Source: Clostridiales bacterium (lineage in GTDB: Bacteria > Bacillota > Clostridia > Lachnospirales > Lachnospiraceae). From it: DNA of 63,979 nucleotides. The position numbers were made by a program, and so were the translations under genes. The notes under the pieces are model-generated. The model had not been told where the DNA came from, did no database searches, and worked only from the letters and a program-made list of their open reading frames with translations. The DNA is taken from assembly GCA_018372435.1 (NCBI GenBank), contig JAHAJA010000025.1:1-63979 (forward strand), read 5' to 3'. Position 1 is the first letter of the stretch. Every line of letters begins with the position of its first letter. This document shows, in pieces, positions 1-7,982 of this stretch.

Positions 1-43
1 GTTGGGGACGCCAACCACAAAGGTCTACTTATTATAACAAAAA

Positions 44-88
44 TAAGAGTAGGAATTATAGCTGATGATACTATAATTCTTACTCTTA
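44..88 (-). terminator. Intrinsic terminator overlapping the stop codon of the GH105 gene
   Basis: Two 18-base arms (44-61 and 71-88) pair with a single mismatch around a 9-base loop. On the minus strand a short T-rich tract follows. The TAA stop of the hydrolase gene (86-88) lies inside the stem, so the operon ends very abruptly. Confidence 0.7.
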
Positions 89-970
89 TACTGTACAAAA
101 GGTTGGTGCTCCACAAACTCCTTGAACCAGCCCAAACTTGTCTACTTTATCGAGTACTGCTGTGCGCAGATTCTCCGCCTGTGTAACATACTCTTTAGAA
201 AGCCATTTGGAGTACGCACCACGATAAATAGTATACGCCACCATTTGCGAAAGATTAGTCTCTACAAATGTGCTTTCATCATCTATAATATCATGAAAAA
301 GACCATCTTTTCGTTTATATGATAACACCCCATCTAACAATTCTTTTGCCTTTGCTATCAAATCTTTCTTATCCTGCTCATAAGTCTCTGGTAACAAGTC
401 AATTACCCTTGCTAGTCCTGCTAACGCCCAGCCATTACCAACTCCCCAATGAGCTTCTCTTACATATTCTTTTTTATGATCATCCCACATATGATGCATT
501 GTGTGTGTTTTCTCATCGTAAAGAGCGTTAAAATATCCCTTTATATTAATAAGTGCTTCCTCATAGTATCCTGCTGCCGCCAGATAAGGGGGTAACATAT
601 ACATGGAATCCACCCAGAATTCACTACGATCTAATAGATGGTATAAAACACCCTCTTGATTTTTAGGTGCTTGATACAGTGCCCAGTTTAATAATTTTTC
701 AGCACCTTCTAAAAGATCCTTATCCTTCGTCTCTTGTGCCGCTGCAATAAGTGCTTCGCCTACGGAACAAGAATCCGTAATTGCGTCTGTAACACCAATT
801 GTCGCTGTCCTTCCATCAGGGAGACTTCTGTATACTGCCTCTTTTGCCATTGCTACGACTATATCCATTTTCCCTAATTCATAAAAGGCCTGCATAGCAA
901 CTCCTTGCTCCCACGAATGTCTTTGCATGGCAAGAAGGGCTATTTGCACCATTTCTACATGCTTATTCAC
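86..970 (-). CDS. Glycoside hydrolase family 88/105-like unsaturated glucuronyl/galacturonyl hydrolase
   Basis: Probable cytoplasmic enzyme that removes the unsaturated uronic acid from disaccharides left by polysaccharide lyases, for example from rhamnogalacturonan. The 294-residue protein has the family pattern: WEQGVA near the N-terminus, WVDSMYM in the middle (its Asp is at the conserved catalytic position of YteR-like enzymes) and WGVGNGWALAG. There is no signal peptide. I chose GTG at 970 because AGGAGGT (976-982) precedes it by 5 bases; an upstream ATG at 1003 has no such site and overlaps the regulator gene. It is somewhat shorter than typical GH105 proteins (about 340-370). It is the last gene of the sugar operon; the polysaccharide is not shown by the sequence. 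Confidence 0.8.
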   Translation of the reverse strand: MNKHVEMVQIALLAMQRHSWEQGVAMQAFYELGKMDIVVAMAKEAVYRSLPDGRTATIGVTDAITDSCSVGEALIAAAQETKDKDLLEGAEKLLNWALYQAPKNQEGVLYHLLDRSEFWVDSMYMLPPYLAAAGYYEEALINIKGYFNALYDEKTHTMHHMWDDHKKEYVREAHWGVGNGWALAGLARVIDLLPETYEQDKKDLIAKAKELLDGVLSYKRKDGLFHDIIDDESTFVETNLSQMVAYTIYRGAYSKWLSKEYVTQAENLRTAVLDKVDKFGLVQGVCGAPTFCTV

Positions 971-993
971 AAAGTACCTCCTCTTTACAACTC

Positions 994-1749
994 TTATCTG
1001 CATAGTTCAATGCTGAACTTATTGCGATCTCCTCTGTATCTTGCGATAGAATACTCCACCGGTAATTTTTCTTCTGTATATCCTACCGTTTTTACCAAAC
1101 ACACGGCACTTCCTTTTGAAATATCTAGTTTTTCAGCAATTGCCGTATTAGCATTGATTGCTTCAATCACTCTGGATACCCTTACCACCCTTTGCTGATA
1201 ACACTCCTCTAGAATTTCATACAAGGAGTTTTTAGAAAGGTCTTCTTCTATTAGCTTAGAAAATCTATCATAAGGTAAGAAAGTTTCCAGATATACTATA
1301 GGTTCATCATTCGCATAACGTAGGCGTTCAAGATAAATCAATTTATCAGTACTGTTTAATTCCAATTTTTCATTAATGGCTTCGTCAGCCTGTACTACCT
1401 CAAACTTAAGTACCTTTGTAGACGGAATCATACCCTTTTCTTGCATTTCCTGATTAAAACTCTGTAATATATTTAAAAAATGAGCATCTATCTTAGGCTG
1501 AGATACAAAAGTCCCCTTTCCCTTACAGCGATATAAGTATCCTTCACTTACTAACTCACCTAATGCCTGCCTAACGGTTGGTCTGCTGACATCACAAGCT
1601 TCACAAAATTCTAGCTCTGTAGGGATCATATCTCCACCTTTTAAATCACCGTCGTTAATGGCTCCAAGAATAGACTGCTTAATCTGATAATACATAGGAA
1701 TTGGTATATCTTTCCTTACCCTGAATATTTTAGCTCCGCTTATGCTCAT
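994..1749 (-). CDS. GntR-family (HutC/UTRA type) transcriptional regulator
   Basis: DNA-binding repressor of about 251 residues. Its N-terminal winged helix-turn-helix carries typical GntR residues (PMYYQIKQ, IPTELEFCEACDVSRPTVRQAL, GKGTFVSQP). A UTRA effector domain follows (roughly residues 90-245, with LERLRYANDEPIVYLETFLP). Start ATG 1749 is preceded by GAGGTG at a good distance; a GTG four codons upstream is possible. It lies inside the sugar operon between the kinase and the hydrolase, so it probably senses a sugar phosphate or acid from the pathway and controls the promoter near 5515-5542. I could not identify its operator. Confidence 0.88.
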   Translation of the reverse strand: MSISGAKIFRVRKDIPIPMYYQIKQSILGAINDGDLKGGDMIPTELEFCEACDVSRPTVRQALGELVSEGYLYRCKGKGTFVSQPKIDAHFLNILQSFNQEMQEKGMIPSTKVLKFEVVQADEAINEKLELNSTDKLIYLERLRYANDEPIVYLETFLPYDRFSKLIEEDLSKNSLYEILEECYQQRVVRVSRVIEAINANTAIAEKLDISKGSAVCLVKTVGYTEEKLPVEYSIARYRGDRNKFSIELCR

Positions 1750-1799
1750 TGATTTATACACCTCTTACTTATTTTTTTTACATATATGCTCTTATTATA

Positions 1800-3332
1800 T
1801 TAGACCATCTTAATTGATGCAAGTGCATCATACACCTCTGCCATACGCTCATAAGTAAGGTTGAATATCTTATACAACTGCTCGTATATATCCTTATTGT
1901 TCTTATTCGGTAGAACTTTCTCTTGGACATAATTAAATCTTTTCACTTCACTAAAATCTTTAAAGATCCCGATTCCTACTCCTGCACATACTGCTGCTCC
2001 CATACTAGTGGCCTCCTCTGGATGCATTGGTAGAACTAGTTCTCTTTGCCATATATCAGCTAATATCTGTAACCACTCTTTCCCTTTCGCTCCTCCGCCA
2101 ATCACTGCAATCTGTTCAATCGGTTTTCCTGCTTCTAAGATATTTAATATAATTTTCAAATTATATCCAACACCTTCTAATACTGCTCTTGCCATATCAC
2201 CTTTGGTCGTTGTTACTGACATTCCTACAAAACTACCTCTAGCATTTAAATTCCATCTAGGAGACCGCTCACCCAGAAGATATGGTAAATACAGCACTCC
2301 ACCTGCTCCAGGTTTTGCGTTCTTAATTTTACGATTAATTAACTCATAAGGATTGCACTCATCTCTAAGAGCATCTTCCATTTCTTTATCGCAGAAAGTA
2401 TTCTTAAACCAATTATAGGAATACCCTGCTGCTTGCATGGTCCCACATGGTGTGTAAAGCTTAGAATCTAGATGAACCCAGTTAAAGGTCCGCATCTTCT
2501 CATCATAAATAGGTGATGCAGATACAAGCGATGTCCAAGAAGACGACCCCAAAACATTATAGGCTTCTCCTTCTTTTACAACACCTGCACCTACACACGC
2601 ACAGCTTCCATCTCCACCTCCGATAACAACGGGCGTGCCTGGCGCTAAGCCGACCTCCTCTGCGATAGAATTAAGTACACCTCCTGCTATCTGTGTAGAA
2701 GGATATACCTCTGGTAAAAGCTCAAACGGAATCTCCAATTTCTCAACAATTTCTTTTGACCATCTTTTATCTTTGATATCAAACAAATTGGTTCCGGAGG
2801 CATCACTATAATCACTGATAAAACGCCCTGTTAATCGATATGTAATAAAATCCTTTGCTTGTAGCATCTTAAAGGCCTTTTGATATACTTCTGGCTCGTT
2901 TTCGCGAATCCACAACAACTTTGCCGCAGAATAAGAAGCACTGATACGATGTCCCGTTATTTCATAAACTCGTTCGAGTCCTAACCTTTCTATCATTTCC
3001 TTTTCTTGCTTTTCGGCTCTGCTATCTGCCCAAATAATCATATTCCTAAGAGGAATTCCATCTTGATCCACTAAGAGACAGCCCATCATCTGGGCACTGA
3101 AGGAAACTACTTGTATCTCTTCCTTCTTCACGTTCACCTTAGCAAGTAAACTCTTGGTTGAATCACAGACCGCTTTCCACCACTCTTCTGGATTTTGCTC
3201 TACCCACTTCGGATGAGGGTAGTAGGTTGGGTATTCATATAGTGTACTGGACACGAGCGTTCCGTCCACATCGAACAAGGTTGCTTTGTTTCCGCTAGTT
3301 CCCAAATCGTGGGCTAATATATATTTACTCAT
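1800..3332 (-). CDS. FGGY-family carbohydrate kinase (xylulokinase-like)
   Basis: ATP-dependent sugar kinase of 510 residues, a normal length for the family. The N-terminal phosphate-binding motif DLGTSGNKATLFD is clear. The catalytic Asp is in the GGGDGSCACVGAG segment, and the C-terminal FGGY signature reads GGGAKGKEWLQILADIW. It should phosphorylate a ketose or related sugar in the cytoplasm; xylulose is the closest family guess, but the substrate cannot be read from sequence. AGGAG lies upstream of ATG 3332, and only 9 bases separate it from the lactonase gene, so the two are probably translationally linked. Confidence 0.87.
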   Translation of the reverse strand: MSKYILAHDLGTSGNKATLFDVDGTLVSSTLYEYPTYYPHPKWVEQNPEEWWKAVCDSTKSLLAKVNVKKEEIQVVSFSAQMMGCLLVDQDGIPLRNMIIWADSRAEKQEKEMIERLGLERVYEITGHRISASYSAAKLLWIRENEPEVYQKAFKMLQAKDFITYRLTGRFISDYSDASGTNLFDIKDKRWSKEIVEKLEIPFELLPEVYPSTQIAGGVLNSIAEEVGLAPGTPVVIGGGDGSCACVGAGVVKEGEAYNVLGSSSWTSLVSASPIYDEKMRTFNWVHLDSKLYTPCGTMQAAGYSYNWFKNTFCDKEMEDALRDECNPYELINRKIKNAKPGAGGVLYLPYLLGERSPRWNLNARGSFVGMSVTTTKGDMARAVLEGVGYNLKIILNILEAGKPIEQIAVIGGGAKGKEWLQILADIWQRELVLPMHPEEATSMGAAVCAGVGIGIFKDFSEVKRFNYVQEKVLPNKNNKDIYEQLYKIFNLTYERMAEVYDALASIKMV

Positions 3333-3341
3333 AGGTGACTC

Positions 3342-4337
3342 CTATTCTAGATTCAACTGCAATTCAGCCAATGTTGCTGGCATCTCATGCCCCGTATTCA
3401 CTTTACCCGGACCAGTTACTAAGTCAAAGCAAGAAGCGATAATTTTTCCATTCCATATGATTGGCTCTCCCGGTTGGTCAAGCCCCCCTTCTAAACCTGT
3501 ACAATCTGGACTTTGGGCAATTCTATCCACTTCACCATCTGGTGTGATTTTAATAATTGCATTTGCACAAAAATCAGCAATATATAGATTTTCTTTTTCA
3601 TCAAAGATCATTCCATCTGTACTTTGTAAGTTCACGATATCCTTTGCAAAAGAACAATTGGATTGTAAACTTCCATCATCATTAAAAGTTAGTTTATATA
3701 CTTCTCCATCTCCAAAATTACCAACATACAGATTTCCTTGTTTATCAAACGCAATTCCATCAGCGCCATATTGACATTCCGCGTTTTGAGTAACAAACGT
3801 AGCAAACAAATTAGGGTCTTCCAAGGTGTTTTTAACATCGATCTCTTCGGCATCTAAAGGAAAACGGTACACACCACTTACAAGTTTACCATCCTCACGC
3901 TTTATCGGATGTAAATAGCTTTGTGTCACATACATATAGCCATCCTTAATTCGAATACCATTTGGATGCTCCATGTTTTTTGCAACCACCGTTGATTTTA
4001 GAATATTACCTTCGTCATCTACTGTAAGTTTTAACACTCTTCCTTTAAAAAGGACTTCTGGTTTTTCACACCACCCTTGATTATCACAAAGATAGACATT
4101 CCATTCCTCATCAAAAGCAATTCCCATGTTTCTAGCTACACCTGTCTCCGGATGTACAGGAACATCAAACCATTTAGTTACCTTCTTATTGTTATCAATT
4201 TTTACAACACATCCCGACATAGTATCATCTGCAAAATTAGGACAAGATAAGACTAAATTTCCATATTGATCGATTTCCATTCCATCCGGTGTACAAATAT
4301 ATTCCGGAAGTGTACAGAATAATTTTGAAGTAATCAT
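3342..4337 (-). CDS. SMP-30/gluconolactonase/LRE-like family protein
   Basis: A 331-residue six-bladed beta-propeller protein of the sugar-lactonase family. Repeated blades such as GIAFDEEWNVYLCDN, GIAFDKQGNLYVGNFGDG and GMIFDEKENLYIADF show the propeller, and the N-terminal PEYICTPDGMEID resembles the metal-site strand. It lacks a signal peptide, so it is probably cytoplasmic. Next to a dehydrogenase and a kinase it probably hydrolyses an aldonolactone made by the dehydrogenase, but members with other activities exist. The RBS is GAGGTG before ATG 4337. Confidence 0.8.
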   Translation of the reverse strand: MITSKLFCTLPEYICTPDGMEIDQYGNLVLSCPNFADDTMSGCVVKIDNNKKVTKWFDVPVHPETGVARNMGIAFDEEWNVYLCDNQGWCEKPEVLFKGRVLKLTVDDEGNILKSTVVAKNMEHPNGIRIKDGYMYVTQSYLHPIKREDGKLVSGVYRFPLDAEEIDVKNTLEDPNLFATFVTQNAECQYGADGIAFDKQGNLYVGNFGDGEVYKLTFNDDGSLQSNCSFAKDIVNLQSTDGMIFDEKENLYIADFCANAIIKITPDGEVDRIAQSPDCTGLEGGLDQPGEPIIWNGKIIASCFDLVTGPGKVNTGHEMPATLAELQLNLE

Positions 4338-4397
4338 AAAGCACCTCTTTCATTTTTTTATCTACATGTTTCTTAGAGTATCTATTAATTCGTATAT

Positions 4398-5462
4398 CTA
4401 TGGTGTATCATAAGAAATAACTATTTTTTTCGTACTACTTTTTCTTTGTTCAACCAATGAAAAAGCCTCCAGTATATTCTCAAAGGAAAATATATCTGAA
4501 ATATAATCTTTCGGTTTAAGTACTCCGCAGTTAATCCATGCCATAATCTGTTCATGTGCATCAGCCTCTTCCTTTTTCGAAGGCCATTGTACAAATTGTA
4601 GCGACCAGTTATATGGTGCATCTCTCCAATCTAAGTCCATACCTAGATTTGCTGAAATGCCGTAACAACAAATTTTCCCATTATACGCAATCAACTTCAT
4701 AGCTTGATTAATCAACTGATTTATGCCAACTGCATCTACAACATAATCCACACCATCTGGAAACAGTTCTTGCGTTCTCTTATCTATATCCTCGTTCTTA
4801 CTATTCCAAACATAATCCGCACCCAAAGCTTTGGCTGCTTCCAGTTTTTCATCCATCAAATCCACCGTAATCACAGTCTTCATACCTAGAAGCTTGGAGA
4901 GTTGTGTAAAACACAATCCCACGGGGCCAGCTCCAAAAATTATAACGCTACTATTTGGTTTAAAATCAAATCTTCTAATCGCACTCAATACTTCGCGGAA
5001 AGTAATAATCATACTCGCTTCCACATCGTCTACTTTATCCGTCGGCTTTATCACTTTCTGTGCATAATAACTTTCAGAAAAGGACTTCGATCCTTCGCCC
5101 ATTCCGTTCTCTATGTAAGCCTCTGCATCCCCTACTACGGCATATTCAGAATAGGCACCCCAACCAGGATAATATTCCCCCGCCTTTTCCTCTAAAAATG
5201 GTAGCAGCACCTTGTCACCCACTTTAAGGTTTTTGACTTTACTTCCTATCTCCACCACTTCTCCTACTGCCTCATGACCAAGCACAGCTGGATAGGTATC
5301 AAAATTTTTAAAACTTTTATGAATTAGTTTCATATCGGTACCATTACACACACCACAACTTCGTGTCTTAACAAGTGCCTGACATTCTCCATACGATGGT
5401 ATAGGTAGTTCAACTATGGATAATATACCTTCTTCATTAACTGCCAGTCCCTTCATCTTCAC
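4398..5462 (-). CDS. Zinc-dependent medium-chain alcohol/sugar dehydrogenase
   Basis: NAD(P)-dependent dehydrogenase of 354 residues. The catalytic zinc region reads SCGVCNGTDMK then GHEAVGEV, with the usual GroES-like fold. The four-cysteine structural zinc loop is replaced by LPFLEEKAGEYYPGWGAYSEYAV, so only one zinc is expected. The Rossmann motif VIIFGAGPVGLCFTQL and the Asp after the second strand (ITVDLMD) suggest NAD preference. It is the first gene of the sugar operon, preceded by AGGAG, and probably oxidises the sugar or polyol whose lactone the next gene opens. Confidence 0.83.
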   Translation of the reverse strand: MKMKGLAVNEEGILSIVELPIPSYGECQALVKTRSCGVCNGTDMKLIHKSFKNFDTYPAVLGHEAVGEVVEIGSKVKNLKVGDKVLLPFLEEKAGEYYPGWGAYSEYAVVGDAEAYIENGMGEGSKSFSESYYAQKVIKPTDKVDDVEASMIITFREVLSAIRRFDFKPNSSVIIFGAGPVGLCFTQLSKLLGMKTVITVDLMDEKLEAAKALGADYVWNSKNEDIDKRTQELFPDGVDYVVDAVGINQLINQAMKLIAYNGKICCYGISANLGMDLDWRDAPYNWSLQFVQWPSKKEEADAHEQIMAWINCGVLKPKDYISDIFSFENILEAFSLVEQRKSSTKKIVISYDTP

Positions 5463-5514
5463 TTCACTCCTATCTTTTGTTTTGTAATAATGTCTTTACA
5501 TATTTTATATCTTC

Positions 5515-5542
5515 ATTATAGTTTATTTATATAAAAATGCAA
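5515..5542 (-). promoter_or_regulatory. Candidate sigma-A promoter of the sugar operon
   Basis: On the minus strand TTGCAT (5537-5542) and TATAAT (5515-5520) are separated by 16 bases, about 55 bases ahead of the dehydrogenase start. The 5463-5818 gap otherwise holds only AT-rich DNA and the terminator at 5712-5758. I see no clear GntR operator. Confidence 0.5.
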
Positions 5543-5711
5543 GTATTATTTGCTTAGTTTTGTTCAATTTGTCGATATTACTAAATTATCTTTTATTAAA
5601 TCAGTACTAATTTACAACCCTTTTGAAATGTAATGAACACCTTACATATATCTCAAAAGTATACCTCTTTTATTAAAAGCTTTCCCTATAATAAAGTGTT
5701 TCGGAATACAG

Positions 5712-5758
5712 AAAAGAGGCAAATCAATGATTTTACATTCAATTGATTTGCCTCTTTT
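5712..5758 (-). terminator. Strong hairpin terminator after the lipoprotein gene
   Basis: A perfect 17-base stem (5712-5728 with 5742-5758) encloses a 13-base loop, with a T-tract on either side. It follows the lipoprotein gene on the minus strand and isolates the sugar operon. Confidence 0.8.
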
Positions 5759-5818
5759 TAATTTTACTTAGAGATTTTCTCCTTAAATATCTTGCATTCT
5801 AAACCACATTCTCAAACA

Positions 5819-6679
5819 TTATTTATTAATCGAAAAAATCTTTAATTCATTGTCTTTTTCATTAAACCATATTGCCCCATTCCCGATCATATAGCCTTGG
5901 TAATTATAAAACGGGAATATACAATCCTCTTTTTCTAATACCGCAAGAAACTCCTCTGAAAAATATGCATCATTTACAGTGGCAAGGAACTCCTTCTTGT
6001 CAGTAATCTTTGTTATCTCACCATTCTCATTAACAATCAATGGATATTCAACATAGTCTGCCACTTGATCCCATTCCTTGTTGATAATATGATCTCGTAT
6101 GGTTTGTATTGATTTTTGAACTTCTTCTCTTGATAAACCTTCTGTTGGATATGTTACGATGGAGTCTAATTGCATCTCAACTTCCTGATACCCTTCACCA
6201 TTATTGAACTTACCAATAATGCCATCTCCACCTAATGTGTTCGTATATACGATTCCTAATTCAAAGGGTTCTTTCACAAGAATCATACCAACTTCATCTG
6301 AATCGTTAATCCTTGTCTCATTCTCACTTGCAGTAATATTTACAGAGGTTTCTTCTCCATCAATTACGACATAGATCATTTGTTCTCCATTAGTACCACG
6401 ATACAATGCAATCTTAGAGTCCTTCGAACCAATGACCCCTGAGTAAATATTGTATCCACTATCATAGATGATTGGCTGTACTGTGTCAAATCCATTCATC
6501 TCCTCTTCGATTACTCCCGTCTTAGCGGACTCTTTTGGAACATCAACATTGCTCATATTCTTCTCTGGTTCTTTATTATCTGCACATGCACTTAATCCTA
6601 ACGCCACTACCGTTGCAGCAATAATTAAGCTAATTCGTCTTATGATGAGACTGTTTTTTCTATTCTTCCTGATTCTCAT
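5819..6679 (-). CDS. Predicted lipoprotein of unknown function
   Basis: A 286-residue secreted lipoprotein. A basic start (MRIRKNRKNS) is followed by a hydrophobic stretch and the lipobox LSAC, so it should be lipid-anchored on the outer face of the membrane. The remainder is hydrophilic. The last 100 residues (starting VQKSIQTIRDHIINKEWDQ) resemble the NTF2-like or DUF4878-like domains of many Firmicute lipoproteins, but I cannot assign a family. I chose ATG 6679 over the upstream ATG at 6733, which has no ribosome site and would put 18 polar residues ahead of the signal. It appears monocistronic. Confidence 0.7.
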   Translation of the reverse strand: MRIRKNRKNSLIIRRISLIIAATVVALGLSACADNKEPEKNMSNVDVPKESAKTGVIEEEMNGFDTVQPIIYDSGYNIYSGVIGSKDSKIALYRGTNGEQMIYVVIDGEETSVNITASENETRINDSDEVGMILVKEPFELGIVYTNTLGGDGIIGKFNNGEGYQEVEMQLDSIVTYPTEGLSREEVQKSIQTIRDHIINKEWDQVADYVEYPLIVNENGEITKITDKKEFLATVNDAYFSEEFLAVLEKEDCIFPFYNYQGYMIGNGAIWFNEKDNELKIFSINK

Positions 6680-6766
6680 ACTATAACCATTCCTTTTTAC
6701 AATCTTGTTAGTAAAACTTCTATGATAACTCATGGAAAGTTATTTACGCATAATTTTTTTACTTTA

Positions 6767-7816
6767 TTATGCCTTAATAGCCCATCTCATCTTTGTTGAA
6801 CGTGCTCTACTATTAATATTGCACTCCTCCATAGATGGTCGAATTACGTCCTTTGCTATATCGCTGTAGATTCCTTCTTTGTAAAAATGTTTAAAATATT
6901 GTTTTACAAGACGATCTTCACCTGAATGGAATGTTAATATAGCAACACGTCCACCTTTGGCTAGAACATTAGGGAGTTTCTCCATAAATTCTTCCAATAC
7001 TTCAAATTCACTATTCACATCAATACGAAGTGCCTGGAATGTTCTTTGGCAAGTCTTCTTAATGATTTCTTTCCTCTCAGAAGCTGGGACAGAGGTAAGT
7101 ACCCCTTCAATAACTTCCTTTAGTCTTGTTGTGGTATCGATTGCTTTTCCTTTTTTGATTTCTGAAACAATTGCTCGTGAGATCTCTCTTGCATATGGTT
7201 CATCCGAATTCTCGATTAACATTCCTTCTAATTCTGGTTGCGAAATGTTCTTCAATCGTTCTGCTGCTGAGATACCTTTACTAGGATCTAGACGTAAATC
7301 AAGTGGTCCTTCTACTTTGTAAGAAAATCCTCGGTCAGGATTATCAATTTGCATAGAGGATACACCTAGATCCGCTAATACAAAATCAAGTGGTCCTGAT
7401 TCTGCAATTATTTGATCAATATTTGCAAAGTTCAGTAATTTAACCGTTAATATATCTGTCCCATATCCCAAACCCTCTAGACGCTCTTTCGTTTTCGCGG
7501 ATTCAATAGGATCTACATCAAGCCCATAGATATGGCCTTTTCCTTCTAAACATTTTAACATATGTGAAGTATGCCCACCATAACCAAGTGTAGCATCTAG
7601 TCCAATTTGACCAGGCTTAATCTGCAAGAATTCTAAAATCTCATTCACACAGATGGAGATATGCATACCTGCTGGTGTACTTCCCTTACTAATTACCTTC
7701 TCTATTGTATCCTTATATTTCTCAGGTTGATGCTCTTTGTATTTTTCCTTATAGCTTCTTGGATGTGTTCCTTTATAACGAACACGTCTTTTATGCTGTT
7801 GTTCTTGATTATCCAT
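6767..7816 (-). CDS. rsmH: RsmH-family 16S rRNA (cytosine-N4) methyltransferase, extended paralog
   Basis: S-adenosylmethionine-dependent methyltransferase of the MraW/RsmH family, 349 residues against about 310 for standard RsmH. The extra length is a basic, repetitive N-terminus (residues 1-47, rich in Lys, Arg, Tyr and His). The SAM motif reads LDATLGYGGHTS; later motifs are FVLADLGVSSMQID, GFSYKVEGPLDLRLDP and FQALRIDVNSE. The family's usual HxPVLL near the N-terminus is GMHISICVNEIL here. It does not sit with ftsL, pbp or mraY as the housekeeping gene does, so it is probably a second copy; its site on rRNA may be C1402 or different. Confidence 0.8.
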   Translation of the reverse strand: MDNQEQQHKRRVRYKGTHPRSYKEKYKEHQPEKYKDTIEKVISKGSTPAGMHISICVNEILEFLQIKPGQIGLDATLGYGGHTSHMLKCLEGKGHIYGLDVDPIESAKTKERLEGLGYGTDILTVKLLNFANIDQIIAESGPLDFVLADLGVSSMQIDNPDRGFSYKVEGPLDLRLDPSKGISAAERLKNISQPELEGMLIENSDEPYAREISRAIVSEIKKGKAIDTTTRLKEVIEGVLTSVPASERKEIIKKTCQRTFQALRIDVNSEFEVLEEFMEKLPNVLAKGGRVAILTFHSGEDRLVKQYFKHFYKEGIYSDIAKDVIRPSMEECNINSRARSTKMRWAIKA

Positions 7817-7982
7817 TGTTTACCTCTCTATTTCCATTATTTATTACCTACTCATAATTAAATATTACTATTTCCTTATATATTGCATCTGTAATCATAG
7901 CATATTTTACATAAAATGAATAGCGTACATTGTCAATCTATACATTGAGAATGAATGCAGGAAAGAGGACTATATCCCTCTG

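Noticed and set aside
2008..2349. Long open frame opposite the FGGY kinase gene
   Set aside because: It lies fully inside a conserved kinase on the other strand, has no ribosome site and no protein-like motifs. Similar opposite frames inside rsmH, fabF, fabH and the ABC genes were rejected for the same reason.
7957..7974. Possible terminator after the M56 sensor gene
   Set aside because: Only a 6-base stem with one wobble and a poor T-tract, so it is not listed as a feature.
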